DNA from: Fusobacteriales bacterium
Lineage (GTDB): Bacteria; Fusobacteriota; Fusobacteriia; Fusobacteriales; Leptotrichiaceae
Assembly: GCA_031285605.1 (NCBI GenBank)
Contig: JAITVW010000009.1
Coordinates: forward strand, 1-9,437
Direction: 5' to 3'
Length of the DNA stretch: 9,437 nucleotides
A model generated the notes under the pieces. It saw only the letters and a list, made by a program, of their open reading frames with translations. It was not told where the DNA came from and made no database searches. Shown piece after piece: positions 1-6,245 of this stretch. Within the stretch, counting starts at the first letter, position 1. Each line of letters opens with the position of its first letter. Made by a program: the position numbers and the translations under genes.

Positions 1-542
1 ATAAATTTTTCCCCTTCTATTTCAGGAAACTTATATTCTTTCAGTATTTGTGTCCGAAACATAAGTCCCTTATCTCCGGACACTTTATATTTATAATATA
101 TATCAAACTGATTGGATACTATTACATCTTCAGGAAATTTTTTCCCTATTATTTTTCCGTCAGGGTAAACTGACAAATATCCCATACCGGCAAGATCATC
201 TCTTTTTTCATATTCTTCCCAGTATCTAAGTATTATTTCCAAGCCTTCTGGAATATATTTGTCATCAGAATCAAGGCAAATAAAAAGCTCTCCCTCTGCA
301 TTTTCCACAGCCAGATTATATGCCCGCTGTTTTCCGCCGTTTTCTTTTTTTATATAATTTATTTTCAATATATTTTCTTTTTGAAACTCTTTAACTGTTT
401 CCTCGGTATTATCTGCAGATCCATCATCTATTATCAGCCATTCAAAATTTTTGTATGTCTGCATTTTCAGTGATTCGTATAATTCTGTTAATAATCCCGC
501 CCTGTTATATGTCGGAGTAAAAACAGTAAATTTATATTCCAT
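1..542 (-). CDS. Family 2 glycosyltransferase, partial (C-terminus beyond window)
   Basis: The frame is open from an ATG at 542 to the window edge, giving the first 180 residues. The start MEYKFTVFTPTYNR is the usual first beta strand of a GT-A fold, family 2 transferase. IIDDGS at 37-42 is the nucleotide-binding aspartate motif, GGKQRAYN is at 69-76, and DSDD at 91-94 is the metal-binding DXD-type motif. The stretch near 155-180 (SGDKG, then FPEIEGEKF) resembles the acceptor part seen in capsule and LPS-type transferases. The enzyme should move a sugar from a nucleotide donor onto a lipid-linked or growing glycan at the inner face of the cytoplasmic membrane; donor and acceptor cannot be read from sequence. 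A Shine-Dalgarno AGAAAGGA precedes the ATG. The gene starts 19 bases after the flippase stop, so it is probably in the same transcript. The family is firm; the specific sugar is unknown. Confidence 0.93.
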   Translation of the reverse strand, partial: MEYKFTVFTPTYNRAGLLTELYESLKMQTYKNFEWLIIDDGSADNTEETVKEFQKENILKINYIKKENGGKQRAYNLAVENAEGELFICLDSDDKYIPEGLEIILRYWEEYEKRDDLAGMGYLSVYPDGKIIGKKFPEDVIVSNQFDIYYKYKVSGDKGLMFRTQILKEYKFPEIEGEKF

Positions 543-561
543 TTTTATCCTTTCTGTTTTC

Positions 562-2010
562 CTATCTCTGAAATTTTCTTCTTACTTTATTTAATATATT
601 CAAAATTTTGCTGTATACTCTTTTATTTACTACCAGCTTCAGCACTGCCAGCAGATAAACCAGCTTTATAAAAAACTTTATAAAACTTATATCGGCAGAT
701 CCAAGATAGATAATAACAGGATTTACCATAATAACCAGATATAAAATGAGTTTTTTATAATTGAAGCGTACATTATACTTTTTCCTTATCAGTATCATTT
801 CCAGTACGGCTCTCAGAAGAAATGCCGCAAGTGTAGTCCATGCCGCTGTCAGAGCTCCGAATACCGGTATCAGAAGAAAATTAAACGCCAGATTAAAAAT
901 CATACAAAAAAGTGTAAGAAAAATAATATACCAGCTTTCTTCATGAAAATGGAAAAAATAATCAAGACAGTAAAAAGCCTGAATCACTACAGCCGGAAGT
1001 ATTACCGCCATGAACTCTATAGCATTGTAGAACTTCGCAGGAAAAATCATCATTATCAGCTCAGGTGAAAAAATCTGTGCAAATACGCATATTATAGTAA
1101 GAATCGCTATGAATTCCTCAAGTATTCCGGTCACATTTTTATCTTCCCTATCACTGCTCATTATTTCATAAAATTCAGGAGTCCAGCTGTCAATAAATGA
1201 CCCTGTCACCACAGAAAGCACTCTTCCTCCGGTATAAGCAAGCGTATAATAACCTACTGTCTTAAAATCCAGAAACATCAGAAGCACAAGTCTGTCGCTT
1301 AAATTCACCACCTGATCCGTAAGCTCTATAAAAACCAGAGGTATTCCGTTTTTCAGGGAATATTTTATATATTCCGCTTTTACCGGAAGCCTGAAATTAG
1401 AAAAATATCCTTTGGCATAGTATAAAAACAAAAGCAGAACAGCTGCAAGATTAGCTGCAAGGTAACCTGTCACTCCCAGCTTCATTCTGCTTATAAAAAA
1501 AATAGCAAGCATATAGTTTGAAAAGAAACTAAGCAGACTGCCCAGAGCTACCTGTGTATATTTCTTCTGCATTCTGAAAAATCTTACAGCAAGAATATTA
1601 AATACATTTACTGTTGCTGTTGCTGCTGAAAGTATCACATAAGGACTATATGTTATTTTGTCCAGCCCCGGAATCCGAGAAAAAATTGATTCCGAAACAG
1701 GTGTCAGTAAAAACAGTAAAAATACTGCATTAATTATAATAAGTATAAAATTCGAGGAAAAAAAATAGCTTCCCAGTTCTTTTTTATTATCTTTCAAAAC
1801 TACATACTGTTTCATCTGGGCATTATAAATCCCAAGTCCCAGAATCACAGTAAAAAATGTAGTCACAGGTGCAAGAGTCCCTATTATTCCATATTCCTCC
1901 ACAGTAAGAATTCTGGTCATTATGGGAAGAAAGATTATTGAGCCGGCTTTGGTTATTACATTGGAAAGTGAGTAAACCAAAGTCCCTTTTAATAAATTTT
2001 TTCTGTCCAC
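562..2010 (-). CDS. Wzx-type polysaccharide flippase (MOP superfamily)
   Basis: This 482-residue, very hydrophobic protein has about 12-14 predicted membrane segments (for example near 10-32, 41-61, 84-103, 124-142, 153-174, 179-198, 300-317, 333-350, 362-382, 385-407, 420-437). Its start, with KGTLVYSLSNVITKAGSIIFLP and then a TRILTVEEYG loop, is typical of Wzx/PST flippases. SDR at 238-240 followed by VGYY at 252-255 is the usual charged site of the second half. Such proteins move undecaprenyl-linked oligosaccharide across the cytoplasmic membrane for O-antigen, capsule or exopolysaccharide assembly. The start codon is GTG at 2010. The Shine-Dalgarno AGAGGA overlaps the TAG stop of kdsD, so translation is probably coupled to it. 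The glycosyltransferase follows 19 bases downstream. Teichuronic or spore-type exporters of the same superfamily are alternatives, but the neighbours favour surface glycan export. Confidence 0.9.
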   Translation of the reverse strand: MDRKNLLKGTLVYSLSNVITKAGSIIFLPIMTRILTVEEYGIIGTLAPVTTFFTVILGLGIYNAQMKQYVVLKDNKKELGSYFFSSNFILIIINAVFLLFLLTPVSESIFSRIPGLDKITYSPYVILSAATATVNVFNILAVRFFRMQKKYTQVALGSLLSFFSNYMLAIFFISRMKLGVTGYLAANLAAVLLLFLYYAKGYFSNFRLPVKAEYIKYSLKNGIPLVFIELTDQVVNLSDRLVLLMFLDFKTVGYYTLAYTGGRVLSVVTGSFIDSWTPEFYEIMSSDREDKNVTGILEEFIAILTIICVFAQIFSPELIMMIFPAKFYNAIEFMAVILPAVVIQAFYCLDYFFHFHEESWYIIFLTLFCMIFNLAFNFLLIPVFGALTAAWTTLAAFLLRAVLEMILIRKKYNVRFNYKKLILYLVIMVNPVIIYLGSADISFIKFFIKLVYLLAVLKLVVNKRVYSKILNILNKVRRKFQR

Positions 2011-2020
2011 ACTAAATCCT

Positions 2021-2980
2021 CTATCTTAAATTTAATAAATCATGTATTCTTATTATTCCTGCCAGTTTATCATTATCAACTACAGGAAGTACAGTTATCT
2101 GACTTTCTCTGGCCTCCATCTTTTCCAATGCTTCTATTGCCTGTATTTCCGGTGTAACATAAACAGGATTTTTAGTCATTATATCTTCTGCTGTATAATC
2201 AAAAAATTTCTCCTTATGTGCCAGAGCACGTCTTATGTCACCTTCGGTTATAATTCCTATAAGTCTGTCATCTTCCGCTATACACACAGCTCCCATTTTT
2301 TTCTTTGTAAGCTCCATAAGTACTGTATCTATGTGAGTATCCTTAGTAAGCTTTGGGAGCTCGTCATTCTTATGCATAAGATCTTTTACTTTCAAGAGCA
2401 GTCTTCTTCCCAGACTTCCTCCCGGATGGTATACTGCATAATTTTCCGGTTTAAAATCTCTCTTCTGCATTAATGCAGCAGCAAGTGCATCTCCCATTAC
2501 CAGCGTTACCGTAGCTGATGTCATCGGAGCAAGTCCCATGGGACATGCTTCTTTATCTATTGCTATATTTATTATCAGGTCTGCCTCTTTTCCAAGTTCA
2601 GAAATTTTATTCCCCGTAAAAGCAATTATATCAGCGCCTATTCTTCTCACAGAAGGGAGTATATTGGATATTTCATCAGAATTACCGCTGTTTGAAATAG
2701 CTAATACTATATCTCCCTGTTTTATAACCCCGAGATCTCCGTGAAGTGCTTCGGCTGCATTTATAAATACCGAATTTGTTCCTGTAGAAGCCAGAGTAGC
2801 AGATATTTTCTTACCTATATGTCCTGACTTGCCGATACCGGTGATTACTACTTTTCCGTTTGACTCATAGATCATATCCACCATCTTTGAAAAATTTTCA
2901 TCCAGTCTGTCTTTTACTTTTATAAGTTCTTCAATTTCAGCTTCAAAAACTCTCTTTGCTTCTGTAAGACTTTTATCCAT
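2021..2980 (-). CDS. kdsD: Arabinose-5-phosphate isomerase (KdsD/KpsF), SIS plus two CBS domains
   Basis: The enzyme interconverts ribulose-5-phosphate and arabinose-5-phosphate, the first step to Kdo, the sugar linking lipid A to LPS core or anchoring some capsules. The SIS domain fills about residues 35-190: GIGKSG at 48-53, EALHGDLG at 77-84, SNSGNSDE at 96-103 and YHPGGSLG at 184-191. K51, H80, E103, E144 and H185 fall exactly eight residues before the equivalent catalytic positions I recall for E. coli KdsD (K59, H88, E111, E152, H193), so the active site looks complete. Two CBS domains follow (about 199-256 and 264-319). The length of 319 is normal for the family. The ATG at 2980 has an AAGGAG site nine bases upstream. 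It is the first gene of a unit with the flippase and glycosyltransferase. KdsD and KpsF paralogues cannot be told apart by sequence; the neighbours would also fit a capsule role. Confidence 0.95.
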   Translation of the reverse strand: MDKSLTEAKRVFEAEIEELIKVKDRLDENFSKMVDMIYESNGKVVITGIGKSGHIGKKISATLASTGTNSVFINAAEALHGDLGVIKQGDIVLAISNSGNSDEISNILPSVRRIGADIIAFTGNKISELGKEADLIINIAIDKEACPMGLAPMTSATVTLVMGDALAAALMQKRDFKPENYAVYHPGGSLGRRLLLKVKDLMHKNDELPKLTKDTHIDTVLMELTKKKMGAVCIAEDDRLIGIITEGDIRRALAHKEKFFDYTAEDIMTKNPVYVTPEIQAIEALEKMEARESQITVLPVVDNDKLAGIIRIHDLLNLR

Positions 2981-3007
2981 TATTTATATCTCCTTGTTTT
3001 TTTATCT

Positions 3008-3036
3008 ATTATAACACTTAACGGACTTTTCTTCAA
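3008..3036 (-). promoter_or_regulatory. Promoter of the kdsD-flippase-glycosyltransferase unit
   Basis: On the minus strand a consensus -10 TATAAT (3008-3013) lies 17 bases after a -35 TTGAAG (3031-3036; four of six match TTGACA). The predicted start of transcription, near 3001, leaves a leader of about 20 bases that includes the AAGGAG site of kdsD. Spacing and location both fit a sigma-70-type promoter. Confidence 0.6.
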
Positions 3037-3172
3037 TTTAAAAACAAAAGCAAAACAGTATTTTTTTATCCGGTATATTCTACTTTCTTTAATTATGCTG
3101 ATATAATAAATAATAATATTGTCATTCTCTGTTTATTTTGACTATAACAGTATTTTTTCTGCTATTTTAAAT

Positions 3173-3832
3173 TTATCTGCTGAAAAAGGAACTTAATTCA
3201 GGATATAAAAGATCACTGCCTGTTATATAACTGTCATGATTATGCCCTTTCAAAATCATCAGTTCTGCATAAGGCATAGTCTCTGCCACATTTGTAAATG
3301 TTTTTTTATAAAATATATCATTTTCTCCGGCAATTATCAAAGACGGGATATTTATTCCGGCAAGCCTTTCCAATTCTATATTTGGTTCTTCCAGCATCAG
3401 TTTAAACAAAGGATTTTTAGTTTTTTTATATTCTTTCTTTACATACTCATAACAACTTTTCTTAAAATCCGACGGCTTCAGATTGACTCCCAGCAAAGCC
3501 ATTTTTCTTATTACAGCCGGATATTTTAGTGCAAGAAACAAACCTATAACACCTCCGTCACTAAATCCTGCCAGAAATACTCCGCCCGGCTCCAAAGCAT
3601 TAATAAATGAAAATACATCTTCCGCCGTTGTTTCATAAGAATAATCATCTGTCATAGAGCTCTTGCCGTGATTTCTGCTGTCTATTGCGTATACTGTAAA
3701 CTTTTTCTTTAATTTTTCCGCAAGCTTATCAAAAATATGATGATCCTGACCGTTTCCATGCAGAAGTACAAGCGGCTCACCTGTACCTTTCTTACTGTAT
3801 TCCAGTGTTATTCCGTTTACTTTTATATTCAT
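3173..3832 (-). CDS. Alpha/beta-fold hydrolase
   Basis: This 219-residue soluble protein has no signal peptide. Family features appear in order: HGNGQD at 25-30 (oxyanion-hole HG), DSRNHGKS at 51-58, nucleophile elbow GFSDGG at 89-94 (Ser91), GENDIF at 169-174 (acid Asp172) and GHNHDSY at 196-202 (His199 or possibly His197). The Ser-Asp-His triad is therefore complete. The lid region between about 116 and 157 is short and lysine-rich. The substrate cannot be deduced; esterase, lipase-like or C-C hydrolase roles are all possible. The ATG at 3832 has a strong AAGGGAG site seven bases upstream. The gene stands alone: a terminator separates it from manA, and the kdsD promoter lies downstream. It probably has its own promoter, described separately. 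I see no clear terminator after its stop. Confidence 0.9.
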   Translation of the reverse strand: MNIKVNGITLEYSKKGTGEPLVLLHGNGQDHHIFDKLAEKLKKKFTVYAIDSRNHGKSSMTDDYSYETTAEDVFSFINALEPGGVFLAGFSDGGVIGLFLALKYPAVIRKMALLGVNLKPSDFKKSCYEYVKKEYKKTKNPLFKLMLEEPNIELERLAGINIPSLIIAGENDIFYKKTFTNVAETMPYAELMILKGHNHDSYITGSDLLYPELSSFFSR

Positions 3833-3865
3833 ATTTCTTCTCCCTTTGATTGCTTTATTAGATTC

Positions 3866-3909
3866 ATTATACTCTTATTATAAAGCAGACTTGTGACACC
3901 TGTATGTCA
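3866..3909 (-). promoter_or_regulatory. Putative promoter region of the hydrolase gene with inverted repeat
   Basis: On the minus strand two consensus -10 hexamers TATAAT occur (3877-3882 and 3866-3871), but neither has a recognisable -35 at 16-18 bases. Just upstream lies the inverted repeat TGACA-N6-TGTCA (3894-3909). If 3866-3871 is used, transcription would start near 3859 and the repeat would be centred near -42, a common site for a class II activator. The hexamers are directly visible; the regulation is inferred. Confidence 0.4.
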
Positions 3910-3937
3910 TGGTTCAAATATTTTTTCAAATATATTT

Positions 3938-3973
3938 AAAAAAGGGCATTCTATAAAATTATAAAACTGCCCT
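3938..3973 (-). terminator. Intrinsic terminator after the alr-manC-manA operon
   Basis: On the minus strand AGGGCA (3968-3973) can pair with TGCCCT (3943-3948) across a 19-base AT-rich loop. The second arm runs directly into TTTTTT. It lies about 140 bases after the manA stop and ahead of the hydrolase promoter region. The 6-bp stem and long loop make it a moderate terminator. Upstream hairpins compete for its first arm (see findings). Confidence 0.55.
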
Positions 3974-3999
3974 GACTCATTCAGGGATAAGAACCCTGA
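3970..3999 (-). other. Mutually exclusive hairpins overlapping the terminator
   Basis: Three copies of the same six-base arm alternate in orientation. On the minus strand they read TCAGGG (3994-3999), CCCTGA (3981-3986) and TCAGGG (3970-3975). The middle arm can pair with either neighbour, with loops of 7 or 5 bases. The third arm also provides part of the terminator stem. The layout is that of an attenuator, but no regulator or ligand is implied by the sequence. Confidence 0.4.
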
Positions 4000-4011
4000 T
4001 CTGCCTGTATT

Positions 4012-4094
4012 CTATTTTTCTTTTAAATACCTGTTTATTCCATTCACAATACCGTTTACTATAATAAAAATGCTGTTTTTATAACTTTTTCCAT
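4012..4094 (-). pseudogene. Tiny ORF with strong ribosome site, apparently frameshifted
   Basis: An ATG at 4094 has CAGGGAG seven bases upstream, as good a ribosome site as those of the real genes here. The frame reads MEKVIKTAFLL and stops at 4059. Moving to the -1 frame at the TTTTT run (about codons 9-10) opens a further 17 or so residues to a TAG at 4012. This would give a peptide of about 27 residues with a hydrophobic middle and a basic tail ending YLKEK. It starts 20 bases after manA ends and lies just before the operon terminator. It may be a small membrane peptide gene broken by one base, a sequencing error, a slippage site, or chance. I do not recognise the peptide. Confidence 0.3.
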
Positions 4095-4114
4095 TGTTGG
4101 TCTCCCTGTAATTT

Positions 4115-5074
4115 TCAAATTATTGTTCTAAGCAGCTCCAGATTTCCTTCAATATTTACTTTTACATTTACCGGAATTAAAATAGACTCTCCTTTTTTTA
4201 TTTCCAGCTCTCCTTTTTCATGCTTTATTTTTCCCATACCATCCAGAATAGAGAAAATTATCATGCTTTCACCGCTGATATCCTCCATGCCTGTATTATT
4301 CAGTCTTATTTTATCTATAGTATAATATTTTTTTTCTGCAAGTCTCTTTTTAGTTTCGGCACCTGAAAGATTGCCTGAAATAATATTTACTTTCATTCCA
4401 AAATCTATGACTTCTGCCGCTTTATCAATATGCAGTTCCCTTTTCACTCCGTTTTCCTCTCTGTCAAAATCATAAATTCTGTAAGTAACATCGGAATTTT
4501 CCTGAATTTCAGCTATAAGAACGCTTCCTTCCAGTGATGCATGCACTGTTCCCGGATTAATATCAATAAAGTCGCCTTTTTTTACAGGCTTTATATCAAA
4601 CATATCATCAAAATCATTTTTCTTGGCTTTTTCTACAAATTTCTCCTTAGTCATTCCGTCTTTCATCCCAAGAATCAGCTTAGCATCATTGCTTGCTTCT
4701 ATTACATACCATGACTCGCTTTTCCCCAGTTCGTTTTCATGCTTCATTGCATATTCATCACTTGGATGCACCTGTATAGAAAGCCTGTCGTTTACATCAA
4801 GATACTTTATCAAAAGCGGAAATAAATTTTTATACTCATTGTATACTTTCTCTCCCACAAGATCTCCCTTGTATTCATCCAATACTTCCTGCAGTGTTTT
4901 TCCGGCTAATTCCCCGTTTTCCACTATACTCATGCCGTGCGAATGTGCACTTATCTCCCATGATTCACCGATTTTTCTTCCGTCGGGAATATCCATTCCC
5001 AATACATTTTCCAATGCATCTCCGCCCCATATTTTGTCTATAAATACCTTTTTAAATCTTAATGGATATAACAA
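4115..5074 (-). CDS. manA: Mannose-6-phosphate isomerase, class I
   Basis: This zinc enzyme interconverts fructose-6-phosphate and mannose-6-phosphate in the cytoplasm, feeding GDP-mannose synthesis or mannose use. From a TTG at 5074 the protein has 319 residues, the usual length of the short bacterial form. It begins MLYPLRFKKVF and then KIWGG, as the family does. Counting from that TTG, the zinc ligands are Gln101 and His103 (QVHP), Glu120 (SESWY) and His178 (PGTVHAS). The catalytic arginine is Arg199 in TYRIYDFDR. A cupin-like C-terminal part follows. A GTG three codons upstream (5083) is also in frame, but the AGGAG site overlaps that GTG. It sits eight bases before the TTG, so I prefer the TTG. 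The gene follows manC after 80-90 bases containing hairpins. Confidence 0.94.
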   Translation of the reverse strand: MLYPLRFKKVFIDKIWGGDALENVLGMDIPDGRKIGESWEISAHSHGMSIVENGELAGKTLQEVLDEYKGDLVGEKVYNEYKNLFPLLIKYLDVNDRLSIQVHPSDEYAMKHENELGKSESWYVIEASNDAKLILGMKDGMTKEKFVEKAKKNDFDDMFDIKPVKKGDFIDINPGTVHASLEGSVLIAEIQENSDVTYRIYDFDREENGVKRELHIDKAAEVIDFGMKVNIISGNLSGAETKKRLAEKKYYTIDKIRLNNTGMEDISGESMIIFSILDGMGKIKHEKGELEIKKGESILIPVNVKVNIEGNLELLRTII

Positions 5075-5087
5075 TTCATTCACTCCT

Positions 5088-5146
5088 GTCTATATTAGAC
5101 CTCTTTGAAAATCATAATCCGGCATTTTCACAGTATGATTTTCAAA
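5088..5146 (-). repeat. 13-bp perfect inverted repeat plus a small hairpin between manC and manA
   Basis: TTTGAAAATCATA (5104-5116) is the exact reverse complement of TATGATTTTCAAA (5134-5146), with 17 bases between. In the mRNA this forms a 13-bp stem in the manC-manA gap. A second small palindrome, GTCTA-N3-TAGAC (5088-5100), ends right at the AGGAG site of manA. No T-run follows the large stem on the minus strand, so it does not look like a minus-strand terminator. It could be an mRNA processing or stability element that sets the manA level. Confidence 0.65.
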
Positions 5147-5163
5147 AAAAATCTTTTGTTTTA

Positions 5164-6237
5164 TTATTTATTAATTTTGTCCATCATCTTTTTTATTTCC
5201 TGTGTTTTATCCTTATGGCATATCAGCAGGGCATCCCCTGTATTTACTACTACAAAGTGTTCAAGTCCTATTGTTGCTATTATTTTATTTTCCTTATTTA
5301 TAATAATGTTATCTTCCGAATCAAGCTCGTAATAAGTTCCTTCGGTTTCTTCCCTTATGATGTTTCCATCCTTATCCTGTGGGAAAACCTCTTCCAGAGA
5401 CCTGAAACTGCCGACATCATTCCACCCTATATCTATAGGTATTACCTTTACAAGCTTAGACTTTTCCATAACACCGAAATCTATGGATATCTTTTCAAAT
5501 TTACAAAAAATATCTTTCACATAATCGCTCAGGTTTATTCCGAAAAGGTCTTTTCCTGTAAGAGTTTCCTCTATCTCTTCCAGTACAGCTTTATGAGAAG
5601 GCATATATTTCTTTATTTCATTTATTATCAGATCTGTTTTCCATATAAACATGCCGCTGTTCCAAAGAAAATTTCCTTTTTCTATATATTTTTCCGCTGT
5701 TTCAAAATTCGGTTTTTCTCTAAAAGATTTTACGCTGCATATTTCCATGTCTGTATCATTCTTTTTATACTCTATATAGCCGTAACCCGTTTCAGGATAT
5801 ACAGGCTTTATTCCCAGTGTTATTATATGGTCTGCCTCTGCTTTTTTAAAGGCATTTTCCAGACTGAGAAGAAACTCTTCTTCCTTTTTTATAAGATGGT
5901 CCGAGGGAAGCACTGCCATTATACTGTCAGGATATTTTTTTCTGATTATAAGTCCTGCATATGCTATACAAGCAGCTGTATCACGTGCTGTCGGCTCCAG
6001 TATTATATTCTCACCGGGTATTTCAGGTATTTCTTTCTTTATATTTTCCAGATATTTTATATTTGTTGCTATGAATATTTTTTTAAAAGGGATAATTTTC
6101 ACAGTTCTTTCTATTGTTTCTCTTATCATTGATTTTTCGGAAACTAAATTCAAAAACTGTTTTGGTTTATCTTCCGTAGATAACGGCCAGAACCTCGTAC
6201 CTGAACCGCCAGCCATTATTAATGCTATTTTTTCCAT
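5164..6237 (-). CDS. manC: Mannose-1-phosphate guanylyltransferase (GDP-mannose pyrophosphorylase)
   Basis: The enzyme makes GDP-mannose from GTP and mannose-1-phosphate, an activated sugar for surface glycans and a precursor of GDP-fucose-type sugars. The nucleotidyltransferase signature GGSGTRFWPLS is at residues 10-20, with KPKQFL at 24-29, EPTARDTAA at 81-89 and PSDH at 111-114. Further family motifs are GYGYIEY at 151-157, FREKP at 172-176, WNSGMF at 192-197, DFGVMEKS at 253-260 and GWNDVGS at 271-277. At 357 residues it is the single-domain form, lacking the C-terminal isomerase cupin of ~480-residue bifunctional proteins; the separate manA next door supplies that step. The ATG at 6237 has a TAAGGAG site that overlaps the alr stop codon, with 8 bases between the genes, so translation is probably coupled. 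No phosphomannomutase gene is in the window. Confidence 0.95.
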   Translation of the reverse strand: MEKIALIMAGGSGTRFWPLSTEDKPKQFLNLVSEKSMIRETIERTVKIIPFKKIFIATNIKYLENIKKEIPEIPGENIILEPTARDTAACIAYAGLIIRKKYPDSIMAVLPSDHLIKKEEEFLLSLENAFKKAEADHIITLGIKPVYPETGYGYIEYKKNDTDMEICSVKSFREKPNFETAEKYIEKGNFLWNSGMFIWKTDLIINEIKKYMPSHKAVLEEIEETLTGKDLFGINLSDYVKDIFCKFEKISIDFGVMEKSKLVKVIPIDIGWNDVGSFRSLEEVFPQDKDGNIIREETEGTYYELDSEDNIIINKENKIIATIGLEHFVVVNTGDALLICHKDKTQEIKKMMDKINK

Positions 6238-6245
6238 AAATCTCC

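Noticed and set aside
2042..2744. Plus-strand open frames opposite kdsD
   Set aside because: Antisense to a complete kdsD with all catalytic residues; compositions are abnormal and no start signals are seen.
4623..5108. Plus-strand 161-codon frame opposite manA
   Set aside because: Shadow of manA: serine- and phenylalanine-rich with no recognisable domain or ribosome site.
5062..6132. Plus-strand 356-codon open frame opposite manC
   Set aside because: It lies wholly antisense to a clearly identified manC, its product is extremely rich in Phe, Tyr, Ile and Cys, and it has no ribosome site or family motif. It is a by-product of AT-rich minus-strand codon use.
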